A DNA stretch of 38,323 nt from an uncultured Saprospiraceae bacterium. Lineage in GTDB: Bacteria > Bacteroidota > Bacteroidia > Chitinophagales > Saprospiraceae. The stretch spans positions 1 through 38,323 of the forward strand of contig CALFDU010000066.1 of assembly GCA_937950315.1 (NCBI GenBank), written 5' to 3'. The translations under genes and the position numbers were made by a program. The notes under the pieces are model-generated. The model worked only from the letters and a program-made list of their open reading frames with translations. It was not told the origin of the DNA and did no database searches. Shown here one piece after another: positions 1 to 8,379 of this stretch (positions are counted from its first letter, which is position 1; each line of letters starts with the position of its first letter).

Positions 1-996
1 GATATCAAGAAGTTTACCAAGCTCAACAAAGAATACAAAGAGCTATCTAAATTTTCCAATGTTTATCTCGAATACAAAACCCTACTAGGCAATCGCGATA
101 ATGCAACCGAAATGTTATCGGACGATGACAAAGAAATGAAAGAAATGGCGCAGATGGAGTTGTCTGAATTGAAACCTCAGATCGCTGAAATCGAGGAAAA
201 AATCAAAATCATGTTGATCCCGAAAGATCCAGAAGACAGCAAGGATGTTGTACTTGAGATCAGGTCTGGAACAGGTGGTGATGAAGCAAGTATTTTTGCC
301 GGTGATCTCTATCGGATGTACAACAAGTTTTTTGAATCTAAAGGTTGGAAAACGGAAGTCGTGGATGTTAACGAAGGGTCTGTAGGTGGGTACAACAAGA
401 TTGTCTTAGAAGTGTTTGGAACTGATATCTACGGAACATTAAAATTTGAGTCTGGAGCACACCGTGTTCAACGTGTTCCAAAAACCGAATCACAAGGCAG
501 AGTGCATACTTCTGCAGCAACGGTAGCGGTGATTCCAAAGTTTGAAATAGAAGACATCAACATCAAAAAAGATGATCTAAAAGTGGATACATTTAGAGCA
601 AGTGGAGCAGGTGGTCAGCACGTAAACAAGACCGAGTCAGGAGTGAGATTTACCCACTTACCAACAGGTATTGCCGCTGAAAGTACTGATAGTCGATCGC
701 AACATAAAAATAGAGAAATTGCACTACAAAGACTTTATGTCAAAGTAAGAGAAGTACAAAAAGAAAAGGTATATTCAGAACAAAAAGAACAAAGAAAATC
801 TTTGGTTGGTTCTGGTGATCGATCAGACAAAATAAGAACGTATAACTATCCACAAAATAGAGTTACCGACCACAGGATTGGGCTAACTTTGTATAAGCTT
901 GACACCATCATAGAAGGAGATTTAAGTGCAGTCATTGAAGCATTACAAGTGTATGAAAATGCTGAAAAGATGAAAGCCGAAGACAAGCTAGATTAA
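1..996 (+). CDS. prfA: Peptide chain release factor 1 (3' part)
   Basis: Class I release factor that reads UAA and UAG and triggers peptidyl-tRNA hydrolysis on the ribosome. The reading frame is open from base 1, so the true start lies upstream and roughly 25-30 N-terminal residues are missing. The peptidyl-transferase motif GGQ is visible (in GAGGQHVNKTESG, near base 610), and the codon-recognition tripeptide is PKT in RVPKTESQGR, matching the PxT class of RF1 rather than the SPF of RF2. The C-terminal stretch IRTYNYPQNRVTDHRIG is also RF1-like. It reads in the same direction as the next genes, but a 100 bp gap with its own promoter-like boxes follows. Confidence 0.96.
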   Translation, partial: DIKKFTKLNKEYKELSKFSNVYLEYKTLLGNRDNATEMLSDDDKEMKEMAQMELSELKPQIAEIEEKIKIMLIPKDPEDSKDVVLEIRSGTGGDEASIFAGDLYRMYNKFFESKGWKTEVVDVNEGSVGGYNKIVLEVFGTDIYGTLKFESGAHRVQRVPKTESQGRVHTSAATVAVIPKFEIEDINIKKDDLKVDTFRASGAGGQHVNKTESGVRFTHLPTGIAAESTDSRSQHKNREIALQRLYVKVREVQKEKVYSEQKEQRKSLVGSGDRSDKIRTYNYPQNRVTDHRIGLTLYKLDTIIEGDLSAVIEALQVYENAEKMKAEDKLD

Positions 997-1068
997 TTAC
1001 CTTTGAGCTTTTTCATATCAAGTAAGCCACTTATTACTTGTCAATTGGTGTTTTAATTAAAACATTCA

Positions 1069-1099
1069 TTGAATGTGAACTTTAATTGAAATACCTTTG
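1069..1099 (+). promoter_or_regulatory. Bacteroidota-type promoter (TTG-N20-TACCTTTG)
   Basis: A -33 TTG at 1069-1071 and a -7 box TACCTTTG at 1092-1099 are separated by 20 bases, matching the TTG / TAnnTTTG promoter consensus of Bacteroidota. Transcription would begin close to 1104, where a GTG opens the next gene, so the mRNA may be leaderless. A second TACCTTTG without a -33 partner lies at 998-1005. A 7-bp inverted repeat (CAAGTAA 1019-1025, TTACTTG 1034-1040) precedes it and could be a weak prfA 3' hairpin. Confidence 0.5.
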
Positions 1100-1103
1100 T
1101 TCT

Positions 1104-1646
1104 GTGGAAAAGATCAAGGAAATAACATACAAAGAGTTTTTAAAAATATTCCCAGAGGCTACATTGCCAGCAGTAATCTCCAAGGATAGCATAATAGATT
1201 TTTCTAGAAACAATGTAGCTCTACCTCCTACTGCTATTGAAAAATACATCAATGTATGGGATCCTGATGACAACGAGTTTATTGAATATATCCCTTGTTT
1301 TAAGTTTAAACTTGAGAAAGATTTCACAGCCTTGGTCTACTACAAAGCCGAATTGCTAAAATATGAGTACTTTCTGGTGACCTTAGACAAAAAAGGCCAA
1401 TTAATAACCAGAAAAGTAATTGCTGGTTTAATTTCAGATGGTGTAAAAACGGTGCAATCTGCAGCGACCATCACAGAAGATTTCAGCATCCACATTGCTG
1501 GAGCTTTAACAGAAGAATCACATCTCTTTCAGGGGAATGATTCTAAACAAACTTATATGGAAATCCACCCAAATGGGCAAATAGTTTCCATAAACGACGA
1601 AGAATACAATGACAAAACACAAGAAAAAAAACAAAAAAGCGAATAA
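1104..1646 (+). CDS. Hypothetical protein upstream of rnr
   Basis: I do not recognise the family. The product is about 180 residues, soluble, without signal peptide or membrane segment, mixed alpha/beta in character and acidic, with a lysine-rich tail (KTQEKKQKSE). The frame can be opened upstream at TTG 1086, but that codon lies inside the predicted promoter, so GTG 1104 (protein starting MEKIKEITYKEF) is preferred. The last 38 bases overlap the start of rnr in a different frame within an A-rich stretch, so the two genes are likely co-transcribed and translationally coupled. This suggests, but does not show, a link to RNA metabolism. Confidence 0.75.
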   Translation: MEKIKEITYKEFLKIFPEATLPAVISKDSIIDFSRNNVALPPTAIEKYINVWDPDDNEFIEYIPCFKFKLEKDFTALVYYKAELLKYEYFLVTLDKKGQLITRKVIAGLISDGVKTVQSAATITEDFSIHIAGALTEESHLFQGNDSKQTYMEIHPNGQIVSINDEEYNDKTQEKKQKSE

Positions 1647-3777
1647 GAGTTACCTAAATAAAAAGATCGTTTCTCTTTTACTCGCAAATCCCAAAAAGAG
1701 ATTCTCCCCTAAATCAATCAAGAAAAAATTAAAGTTTGGCAATCCAGTAGATGAGGTTAGAGCCGCATTAGATGAACTGGCTTCTAGTAAGAAAATTCTT
1801 AAGATCAAACCAGAAGTTTATAAAGCCAACAAATCATTTATCAAAGAAGTTATTAAAACATCACTCAACACCTACAAGGGTATCGTTGATATCACAAAAC
1901 GTGGTGCTGGGTTTATTTTGGTTGACGGTTTGGAGCAAGATGTTTTTGTTCCATCTAAATTTTTGATGGGTGCCATGAACAAAGACGAAGTATTGATCTC
2001 CGTCTCCAAAGGTTCAAAAGGTAGAAAACCTTCTGGCAAAGTGCTAAAAATCCTAAAAAGAAACATCACTCAGGTAGTTGGTAAATTCAGAAAATTAAAA
2101 GGATTTGGATTGGTAGAATACAAAGGTAAGCATGGACTTATTGATGTAAATGTCAACCCAGATGATTTTAATGGAGCAGTAAACGGTGATTCTGTATTAA
2201 TTGAAATAACCAGCTGGGGCAAAAACCAAAACAAAGCGCTTTGGGGTAAAATAGATGAAGTACTTACGGAAACAGATGCACACAATTTTGCAATGCAACA
2301 AATCATTATTGAAAATGGTTTTGAGCTTAGTTTCCCCGATGAAGTAATTGCCGCTACAGAAAAACTCAGTCAGAATATTTCTGATCAAGAAATTGCATTG
2401 AGAAAAGACATACGTGAAATTACAACGCTTACCATCGATCCGCTTACTGCACAAGATTTTGATGACGCACTTTCCATACAAACTTTAGAAAATGGAAACA
2501 TTGAAGTTGGAGTTCATATTGCTGATGTAAGTCACTACGTAAAACCTGAATCAGCAATTGACAAAGAGGCATATAAAAGAAGTACCTCGGTCTATCTTGT
2601 TGATCGATGTGTACCGATGCTTCCAGAGATTCTATCCAACAAACTATGCTCGTTAAGACCAGAGGAAGATAGTCTTTGTTTTTCTGCCATTTTTGAATTC
2701 AATGACAAGTTGAAAGTAGTAAATGAATGGTTTGGAAAAACGGTCATCTATTCTGATAGGAGATTCACCTATGAGGAAGCACAAGAAATCATTGAGAACG
2801 GAAAAGGTGAATACCATGAAGAACTAGCATCACTAAATAAGATTGCTAAAAAGATAAGAAAGCAACGACAAAAAAGTGGAGCTATTTCATTCGAAACAGA
2901 AGAGGTTCAATTTAAATTAGACGATAACAATCGACCTGTTGACATTTATGTAAAAGAAAGAAAAGACGCACACTTACTTGTTGAAGACTTTATGCTTTTG
3001 GCCAACAAATCAGTGGCTAAATTTATTGCTAAAAAAGGCAAAGAAAAACAAGTCGTTCCTTTTGTCTACCGTATCCACGATTTACCAAACATGGAAAGAC
3101 TTACTGACTTTAGCGAATTTGCTAAAGAACTAGGTTTTAAAATGAAATTGGATACACCAGAAAATATTGCCAAGTCATTCAATTTAATGGCCAAAGAAGC
3201 CAAGACAAATGAAGTAATTTCTATGATTCAACCTTTGGCCATTAGGACCATGTCTAAGGCGATTTATACAACAGAAAACATTGGTCATTACGGTCTAGCA
3301 TTTGAGCACTATACACACTTTACATCACCGATCAGAAGGTATTCAGATTTATTGGTACATAGGATTTTGGAGAAAAATATTGATAGTACTTTAAGAGTCA
3401 AAAAAGATGAGCTTGAAGCCAAATGTCAACACATTTCTAAAATGGAAAGATCTGCCATGGATGCAGAAAGAGAGTCCGTAAAATACAAGCAAGTAGAATA
3501 CCTTCTTGATAAAATTGGACAAGAATTTGAAGGATTTATTTCTGGAATGATTGACTCTGGAATTTTTGTTCAACTGAAAGAATCAAAAGCAGAAGGCTTG
3601 ATCAGATTTGATCAACTTGATGAACCCTACGATCTACACGAAAGCAGACTTTATGCCATCGGAATAAGATCTAAAAGTAAAATTACTATGGGGATGAAAG
3701 TCATGGTGAAAGTTGAAGATGCAGATATGGAATTGAGACAGGTTGACTTAGAATTGGTAGACATAATAAGGAGCTAA
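1609..3777 (+). CDS. rnr: Ribonuclease R
   Basis: A processive 3'-5' exoribonuclease of the RNB (RNase II) family that degrades structured RNA in the cytoplasm. The 722 residues fit RNase R: a lysine-rich N-terminus and winged-helix region (about 1-75), cold-shock/OB domains (about 85-220), the RNB catalytic domain (about 265-600) and a C-terminal S1 domain (GQEFEGFISGMIDSGIFVQ onward). The catalytic metal-binding aspartates are in TIDPLTAQDFDDALSI (D277, D283, D285, D286). The ATG at 1609 lies inside the upstream hypothetical gene. The stop overlaps the next start by one base (TAATG), so translation is probably coupled on both sides. Confidence 0.96.
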   Translation: MTKHKKKNKKANKSYLNKKIVSLLLANPKKRFSPKSIKKKLKFGNPVDEVRAALDELASSKKILKIKPEVYKANKSFIKEVIKTSLNTYKGIVDITKRGAGFILVDGLEQDVFVPSKFLMGAMNKDEVLISVSKGSKGRKPSGKVLKILKRNITQVVGKFRKLKGFGLVEYKGKHGLIDVNVNPDDFNGAVNGDSVLIEITSWGKNQNKALWGKIDEVLTETDAHNFAMQQIIIENGFELSFPDEVIAATEKLSQNISDQEIALRKDIREITTLTIDPLTAQDFDDALSIQTLENGNIEVGVHIADVSHYVKPESAIDKEAYKRSTSVYLVDRCVPMLPEILSNKLCSLRPEEDSLCFSAIFEFNDKLKVVNEWFGKTVIYSDRRFTYEEAQEIIENGKGEYHEELASLNKIAKKIRKQRQKSGAISFETEEVQFKLDDNNRPVDIYVKERKDAHLLVEDFMLLANKSVAKFIAKKGKEKQVVPFVYRIHDLPNMERLTDFSEFAKELGFKMKLDTPENIAKSFNLMAKEAKTNEVISMIQPLAIRTMSKAIYTTENIGHYGLAFEHYTHFTSPIRRYSDLLVHRILEKNIDSTLRVKKDELEAKCQHISKMERSAMDAERESVKYKQVEYLLDKIGQEFEGFISGMIDSGIFVQLKESKAEGLIRFDQLDEPYDLHESRLYAIGIRSKSKITMGMKVMVKVEDADMELRQVDLELVDIIRS

Positions 3778-4505
3778 TGAAAAATTTATTTCTTGCATTT
3801 TCCACACTATTTTTATTTTCTTGCTCAGGGCAAATAAAAAATGAAAACCCTTTTCCTCCTTCGAAAATTGAAATAGTTGAAGGAAGATACAATGTTGGTT
3901 TCCTAATTATGGATGGAGTTTACAATACAGAATTAACCGCACCATTTGACATCTTCCAACATACTATTTTTCGAGATTCAATTAAGGCTATGAACACCTT
4001 CATGATTGCAAAAACGATGGATGTAGTCACTAGTTTTGAAGGCATCAGAATGCTTCCAGATTATAGTTATAGAGGATCTTACCCAAAGATTGATATTCTT
4101 GTTGTACCGAGCGCAGAGCATCACTTAGATACCGATTTGGAAGACACGGAATTGATTGAATTCATAAAGAAAACTGACAAGGAAGCTGAATACGTTACTT
4201 CGCATTGCGATGGAGCTTTTGTATTGGCCAAAGCGGGTCTACTTAATGATGTTGCAAGCACTACCTTCCCTTCAGACATTCCAAAATATAAAGAGATGTT
4301 TCCCGATTTGGATGTAAGAGACAATACCTTGTTTGTACATGATGGAAAATACATTACTTCTGCTGGAGGAGCCAAGTCATTTGAAGCATCTTTGTATTTG
4401 GCAGAGATTTTATATGGTAAAAAAATAGCGGATAGACTCGCTGGTGGTCTTGTTATTGATTGGGATCTAGAATCAGTCCCGCATGTTGTAATAAACAAGC
4501 AATGA
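3777..4505 (+). CDS. DJ-1/PfpI-family lipoprotein
   Basis: A class I glutamine-amidotransferase-like (DJ-1/PfpI superfamily) domain exported as a lipoprotein. The N-terminus is a lipoprotein signal peptide ending LFLFSC, with the lipidated cysteine at residue 16. The -2 phenylalanine is unusual for a lipobox. The fold runs from about residue 38 (YNVGFLIMDGV) to the end. The nucleophile-elbow cysteine is C144 in SHCDGAFVLAKAGLL, followed by a TSAGG segment. Relatives resemble the sensory domain of GlxA/FtrA-type AraC regulators, but no HTH domain is present. The start overlaps the rnr stop by one base. The substrate is unknown, and the membrane-anchored location is the odd feature. Confidence 0.8.
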   Translation: MKNLFLAFSTLFLFSCSGQIKNENPFPPSKIEIVEGRYNVGFLIMDGVYNTELTAPFDIFQHTIFRDSIKAMNTFMIAKTMDVVTSFEGIRMLPDYSYRGSYPKIDILVVPSAEHHLDTDLEDTELIEFIKKTDKEAEYVTSHCDGAFVLAKAGLLNDVASTTFPSDIPKYKEMFPDLDVRDNTLFVHDGKYITSAGGAKSFEASLYLAEILYGKKIADRLAGGLVIDWDLESVPHVVINKQ

Positions 4506-4520
4506 CCTAGAATCATTTTT

Positions 4521-4562
4521 GTATTCTGCATTCTCTACTCTATTTAGTATTTTGCAGAACAC
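4521..4562. repeat. Imperfect inverted repeat before the DUF819 gene
   Basis: GTATTCTGCA at 4521-4530 and TGCAGAACAC at 4553-4562 form a 9-of-10 inverted repeat with a 22-base spacer that fills the gap between the DJ-1 lipoprotein and the DUF819 gene. No U-run follows, so it is unlikely to be a terminator. It could be an operator or an mRNA hairpin directly ahead of the start at 4574. Confidence 0.3.
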
Positions 4563-4573
4563 AATCCAATAAT

Positions 4574-5983
4574 ATGATTCTAAATTTTATAAAACCAGTT
4601 TTCACAAATGACGCCATCGTCATTGGAATTCTTATCTGCATTTTAGCAGCCATTTTTTATACTTCAAGTTTGGAATCGAAGGCTTGGAAAAAGTTTTACA
4701 CTTTTGTTCCTGCATTATTATTGTGCTATTTCATACCAGCTATTTTTCACTGGCCATTAAACTTAATTGCAGCACATTGGTTTGAGGGACCAGACTTAAT
4801 GGCCTTACTTGAATCAAACAATCTTACTTTACCAGAAGGTCTTTCTTATGATCAGACTATTCGATGGATGGAAGAAAGTGGTTTGACCAAAAAAGAATAT
4901 GGTCCAGTTACAAGACATTCAAGTTTGTATTATGTAGCCTCTCGTTATCTCCTACCTGCAAGTTTAATTTTACTATGCTTAGGAATCGACTTAAAAGGAT
5001 TGATCAACCTTGGCCCAAAAGCAGTGATTATGTTTTTGACAGCCACACTAGGGATTATTATTGGTGGTCCTATCGCATTGTTGATTGTTTCAAACTTTGC
5101 GCCAAGCCTCATCGGCGGTATCGAACCCGATCAACTCTGGAGAGGCCTAGGTACTATTGCCGGAAGTTGGATAGGCGGTGGAGCCAATCAGACCGCCATG
5201 AAAGAAATCAATGATGTAGCAGATAGCTTGTTTGGTACCATGATCATCATCGATGTAGTTGTTGCCAATATATGGATGGCATTCTTGCTTTTTGGAGCTG
5301 GGAGATCAGATGCAATTGATAGACGGCTAAAAGCCGACAATTCGGCCATTACCGCCTTAAAAGAATCCGTTTCGACTTACAGAGCCAGTGTTGCAAAAAT
5401 GCCTACTTCTACTACTTTGTTTTTACTATTTGCACTTGCTTTTGGCGGTGTTGCGCTAGCACATTTTGGTAGTGAAGTACTCGTTCCATTTATGAATCAA
5501 TTTAAAGAGGGTCTGGAAGCCATCAAGCTTCATAGTTTGATGAGTGGATTCTTCTGGTTGATCCTTATTTCCACGCTAGTGGGGCTTTTTGCTTCATTTA
5601 CTAGAGCAAAGAGACTTGAAGGAGTTGGGGCCTCGCGATGGGGTAGTATATTCATTTATATCCTCGTAGCGACCATAGGAATGAAGATGAATATGGGAGA
5701 TGTCTTAGACAATTTAGGATTGTTTGCTGTAGGCTTGATTTGGATGGCTGTGCATGTTTTTACTCTACTTTTGGTGGCCAAACTGATAAAAGCGCCATTT
5801 TTCTTCGTTGCGGTTGGATCACAAGCAAACATAGGTGGTGCAGCTTCTGCACCGATCGTTGCTTCCGCTTTTGACCCATCTTTGGCTCCGGTCGGTGTAC
5901 TAATGGCCGTTTTAGGCTACGCCATAGGAACAGTCGGTGCAATCGGATGCGCCATTTTAATGCAAATTGCGTCTGTGGGATAG
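4574..5983 (+). CDS. DUF819 family integral membrane protein
   Basis: A polytopic inner-membrane protein of about 469 residues with many hydrophobic segments, matching the DUF819 (YjcL-like) family. Recognition rests on the two glycine-rich conserved stretches, GSWIGGGANQTAMKEI in the middle and VGSQANIGGAASAPIVASAF near the C-terminus, and on the inverted-repeat transporter-like layout. A hydrophilic loop around residues 85-115 follows the first helices. Function in the family is not established; the architecture suggests a transporter. It follows the DJ-1 lipoprotein in the same direction with a 68 bp gap, so co-transcription is possible. Confidence 0.88.
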   Translation: MILNFIKPVFTNDAIVIGILICILAAIFYTSSLESKAWKKFYTFVPALLLCYFIPAIFHWPLNLIAAHWFEGPDLMALLESNNLTLPEGLSYDQTIRWMEESGLTKKEYGPVTRHSSLYYVASRYLLPASLILLCLGIDLKGLINLGPKAVIMFLTATLGIIIGGPIALLIVSNFAPSLIGGIEPDQLWRGLGTIAGSWIGGGANQTAMKEINDVADSLFGTMIIIDVVVANIWMAFLLFGAGRSDAIDRRLKADNSAITALKESVSTYRASVAKMPTSTTLFLLFALAFGGVALAHFGSEVLVPFMNQFKEGLEAIKLHSLMSGFFWLILISTLVGLFASFTRAKRLEGVGASRWGSIFIYILVATIGMKMNMGDVLDNLGLFAVGLIWMAVHVFTLLLVAKLIKAPFFFVAVGSQANIGGAASAPIVASAFDPSLAPVGVLMAVLGYAIGTVGAIGCAILMQIASVG

Positions 5984-5994
5984 GGTAAAAAGAG

Positions 5995-6020
5995 ACATTA
6001 CATCTTTATTTAATGTTTTT
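5995..6020 (+). terminator. Weak rho-independent terminator candidate
   Basis: ACATTA (5995-6000) pairs with TAATGT (6011-6016) across a 10-base loop, followed by a short T run. The stem is only 6 bp and AT-rich, so this is a weak call, but it lies just after the DUF819 stop and before a new promoter. Confidence 0.3.
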
Positions 6021-6102
6021 GGTTTTATCGGCCTTTCAGACGGAACTAATTGATACTCAAAGGGTTTATAGCTTAAATAGAGGGATTTCGCCTTTATTTT
6101 TT

Positions 6103-6110
6103 TATCTTTG
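6103..6110 (+). promoter_or_regulatory. -7 promoter box TATCTTTG
   Basis: A perfect TAnnTTTG box 31 bases upstream of the ATG at 6142. No convincing -33 TTG is found at the usual spacing. It would start the transcription unit holding the GT5-like gene, DUF4270, glmS and DUF4290. Confidence 0.5.
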
Positions 6111-6141
6111 CGTTCCTTTTAAGGCCGCATAAACAATACTT

Positions 6142-6948
6142 ATGAGTAAAAAGAGAATTCTCTTTATCACACAAGAAATGAATCCATATACAGTAGTATC
6201 TGAGATTTCCGAGAAGGTCAGAGCTTTGGCTCCACATGTTCAAGGTGGTGAAATAGAGATCAGAGTCTTAATGCCAAAATATGGTCTCATTAATGAAAGA
6301 AGACACAGACTCCATGAGGTTGTGAGACTTTCAGGAATGAATATTATCGTCGATGACGATGATTATCCATTGATTATAAAAGTTGCTTCATTACCTGGAG
6401 CAAGACTTCAAGTTTACTTCCTAGACAACGAAGAGTTCTTCAAAAGAAAGTTTGTTTTCGACGACAAAGAGGAAAAACCATTTGAAGACAATCAAGACAG
6501 AATGGTATTCTTCTGCAAAGGAGTTATTGAAACTGTTAAGAAATTTGGATGGCCGCCGGACATTGTACATTGTAATGGATGGTTTACTTCTCTAGTACCA
6601 TTGTACTTGAAAAAAGTATACACCCATGATCCCGTCTTTGAAAACTCAAAGATTGTGTACTCAATGTTCAAAGACGACTACTCACAACATTTTACTGAGC
6701 GCTTTTTTGAAATAGCAAGAATCAATGAGTTAGAGCCTGAAGATATCGCTCCTTATGGAGATGCAAAAAAGGTACTCTTGAATCAAGGTGCTCTTGCATA
6801 TGCTGATGCTGTTATTATGGACAGTGAAGAGCTTACAGAAGATGAGACCAAAGCATTTGAGGCAAGTGATTTGCCAAAACTTGGTTTCTTTGCAGACGAA
6901 GAATACAAAAAAGAAAGTTTGACTTTCTTTAATGAGCTTTTAGCATAA
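6142..6948 (+). CDS. Solo starch/glycogen synthase N-terminal (GT5) domain protein
   Basis: A 268-residue cytoplasmic protein matching only the N-terminal Rossmann domain of GT5 glycogen/starch synthases (FITQEMNPYTVVSEIS, RVLMPKYGLINERR, PDIVHCNGWFTSLVPLYLK). Full glycogen synthases have about 480 residues with a second, donor-binding domain, absent here. The usual KTGGL ADP-glucose-binding motif after the first strand is also missing (NPYTVVSEIS in its place), so normal glycogen synthase activity is doubtful. From memory, this short form is common in Bacteroidota next to DUF4270 and glmS, as here. A role in envelope glycan or amino-sugar metabolism is possible but unproven. glgA would be a misleading symbol. 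Confidence 0.85.
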   Translation: MSKKRILFITQEMNPYTVVSEISEKVRALAPHVQGGEIEIRVLMPKYGLINERRHRLHEVVRLSGMNIIVDDDDYPLIIKVASLPGARLQVYFLDNEEFFKRKFVFDDKEEKPFEDNQDRMVFFCKGVIETVKKFGWPPDIVHCNGWFTSLVPLYLKKVYTHDPVFENSKIVYSMFKDDYSQHFTERFFEIARINELEPEDIAPYGDAKKVLLNQGALAYADAVIMDSEELTEDETKAFEASDLPKLGFFADEEYKKESLTFFNELLA

Positions 6949-6993
6949 TATTTATTTCTGCTTTGAGTTATATCAGAGCAACGCAAATGACCT

Positions 6994-8361
6994 ATGAGAT
7001 TAATTTTATTTTTTACTACGATTTCAATCTTATTCTCCGCTTGTAAAGACCCCGGTTCGATCGGTGCTGTCCTTCTTCAAGACGAAGAATTTTTAATTGA
7101 ATTTACTGACACTTTGACCATTCCTGGTAAAGTTGTAAGAGGAGATAGTCTTGTTATTTACTCCAATAGCTTAGAAAAATCTATTGGTGTGATTGATGAA
7201 CCGATTTTTGGAGAAACTCAGAATCAGCTTTACGTAAACACGACATTTAACACAACCAATACATTACTTGCAAATCCAGATTTTAGTGACGCTACATTAG
7301 ATTCTGTTATTCTAAGAATTCCACTGGACAGTGATTTTAGTTATGGTGATACCAATGCAGTACACACAGTTGAAGTAATACAACTGACCAATAGTATTAC
7401 TGATGAATTAGAATTAATCGGTATCGATAATGTTACTTCACATACAGAATTACCATTTGACGAAAGTATGGTTATAGGTGACACGATCTTTATCCCAAAT
7501 TATTCAGATGAAGTACCAATTAAGGCGCATGTTTCTGATGATACCCTAATGTTTGAACCTCATCTAAGAGTGAAATTAGACAACTCTTTTGGTCAAGTGT
7601 TTTTCGATGATCCACTTACAACCGAAACTGATTCTTCATATTCAGAAACAGCCAAAGGTTTTGTTATTAGATCAACACCAAATGCAAGCAGTTTCATCGG
7701 TCTTGATATGAGCGATCCATCTATTCATAGTTTGGCATTTTACTATACTTTGAATGATGATGATGAAACAAAGTTGGTATATCCTTTTAACCTTGGTGCC
7801 TTTAGTCATCTCAATGTAAATCATGATTATGATGGTGATGGCTCTGCCATCGAAGCAGCACTAAATGATTCAAGTAACGACCAAGAATTCTTATATGCAG
7901 AAGGTTATTCAGGTACAAATGTAGAATTTGATTTGTCTGCATTAAGAAACTTTGAAGACAAAATTATCAACTTTGCATCTTTAGAAATTACCTTGGCAGA
8001 TGTACCTGGCTACGATACCCGACTTTATCCTCCGGTAAATAATTTTTACCTTTCCTATACAAATGAAGATGGTGATCTTAGACTGATTAGAGACATCACT
8101 TCTTTAATTAGTACTGGCTTTGTTTCACTAGAAGAATTCTATGGAGGAAATCCAGTTGTCGATGGCCTGACAGGTGAAACAACATATTCTATGAATATAA
8201 GTGCATTTGTTAATGATTTACTTTCTGGTGAATTAGGAGATTCCAACACACTTACTTTGACAAGTGTATCTAGATTCACTGAACCAAATAGGTCAATCAT
8301 CTACGGTAACGGTAGTGGAGGTCCTGAACCCAAACTAAAGCTGGTTATTTCAGAACCATAA
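6994..8361 (+). CDS. DUF4270 family lipoprotein
   Basis: A secreted lipoprotein of 455 residues. The signal peptide ends in the lipobox LFSAC (lipidated C17), followed by KDPGSIGAVLLQDE, the usual opening of DUF4270 proteins. The remainder is a beta-rich, acidic exported region with no catalytic motif. DUF4270 is a Bacteroidota family of unknown function, expected at the outer membrane or cell surface. It sits between the GT5-like gene (45 bp upstream) and glmS (18 bp downstream), suggesting one operon. Confidence 0.88.
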   Translation: MRLILFFTTISILFSACKDPGSIGAVLLQDEEFLIEFTDTLTIPGKVVRGDSLVIYSNSLEKSIGVIDEPIFGETQNQLYVNTTFNTTNTLLANPDFSDATLDSVILRIPLDSDFSYGDTNAVHTVEVIQLTNSITDELELIGIDNVTSHTELPFDESMVIGDTIFIPNYSDEVPIKAHVSDDTLMFEPHLRVKLDNSFGQVFFDDPLTTETDSSYSETAKGFVIRSTPNASSFIGLDMSDPSIHSLAFYYTLNDDDETKLVYPFNLGAFSHLNVNHDYDGDGSAIEAALNDSSNDQEFLYAEGYSGTNVEFDLSALRNFEDKIINFASLEITLADVPGYDTRLYPPVNNFYLSYTNEDGDLRLIRDITSLISTGFVSLEEFYGGNPVVDGLTGETTYSMNISAFVNDLLSGELGDSNTLTLTSVSRFTEPNRSIIYGNGSGGPEPKLKLVISEP

Positions 8362-8379
8362 TTTTTAATGTAAACTTTT

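Noticed and set aside
4121-4531. 136-residue minus-strand frame across the DJ-1 lipoprotein gene
   Set aside because: Fully antisense to a gene with conserved catalytic motif; no family resemblance.
8362-8379. glmS ribozyme or riboswitch
   Set aside because: Only 18 bases separate DUF4270 and glmS, too short for the ribozyme.
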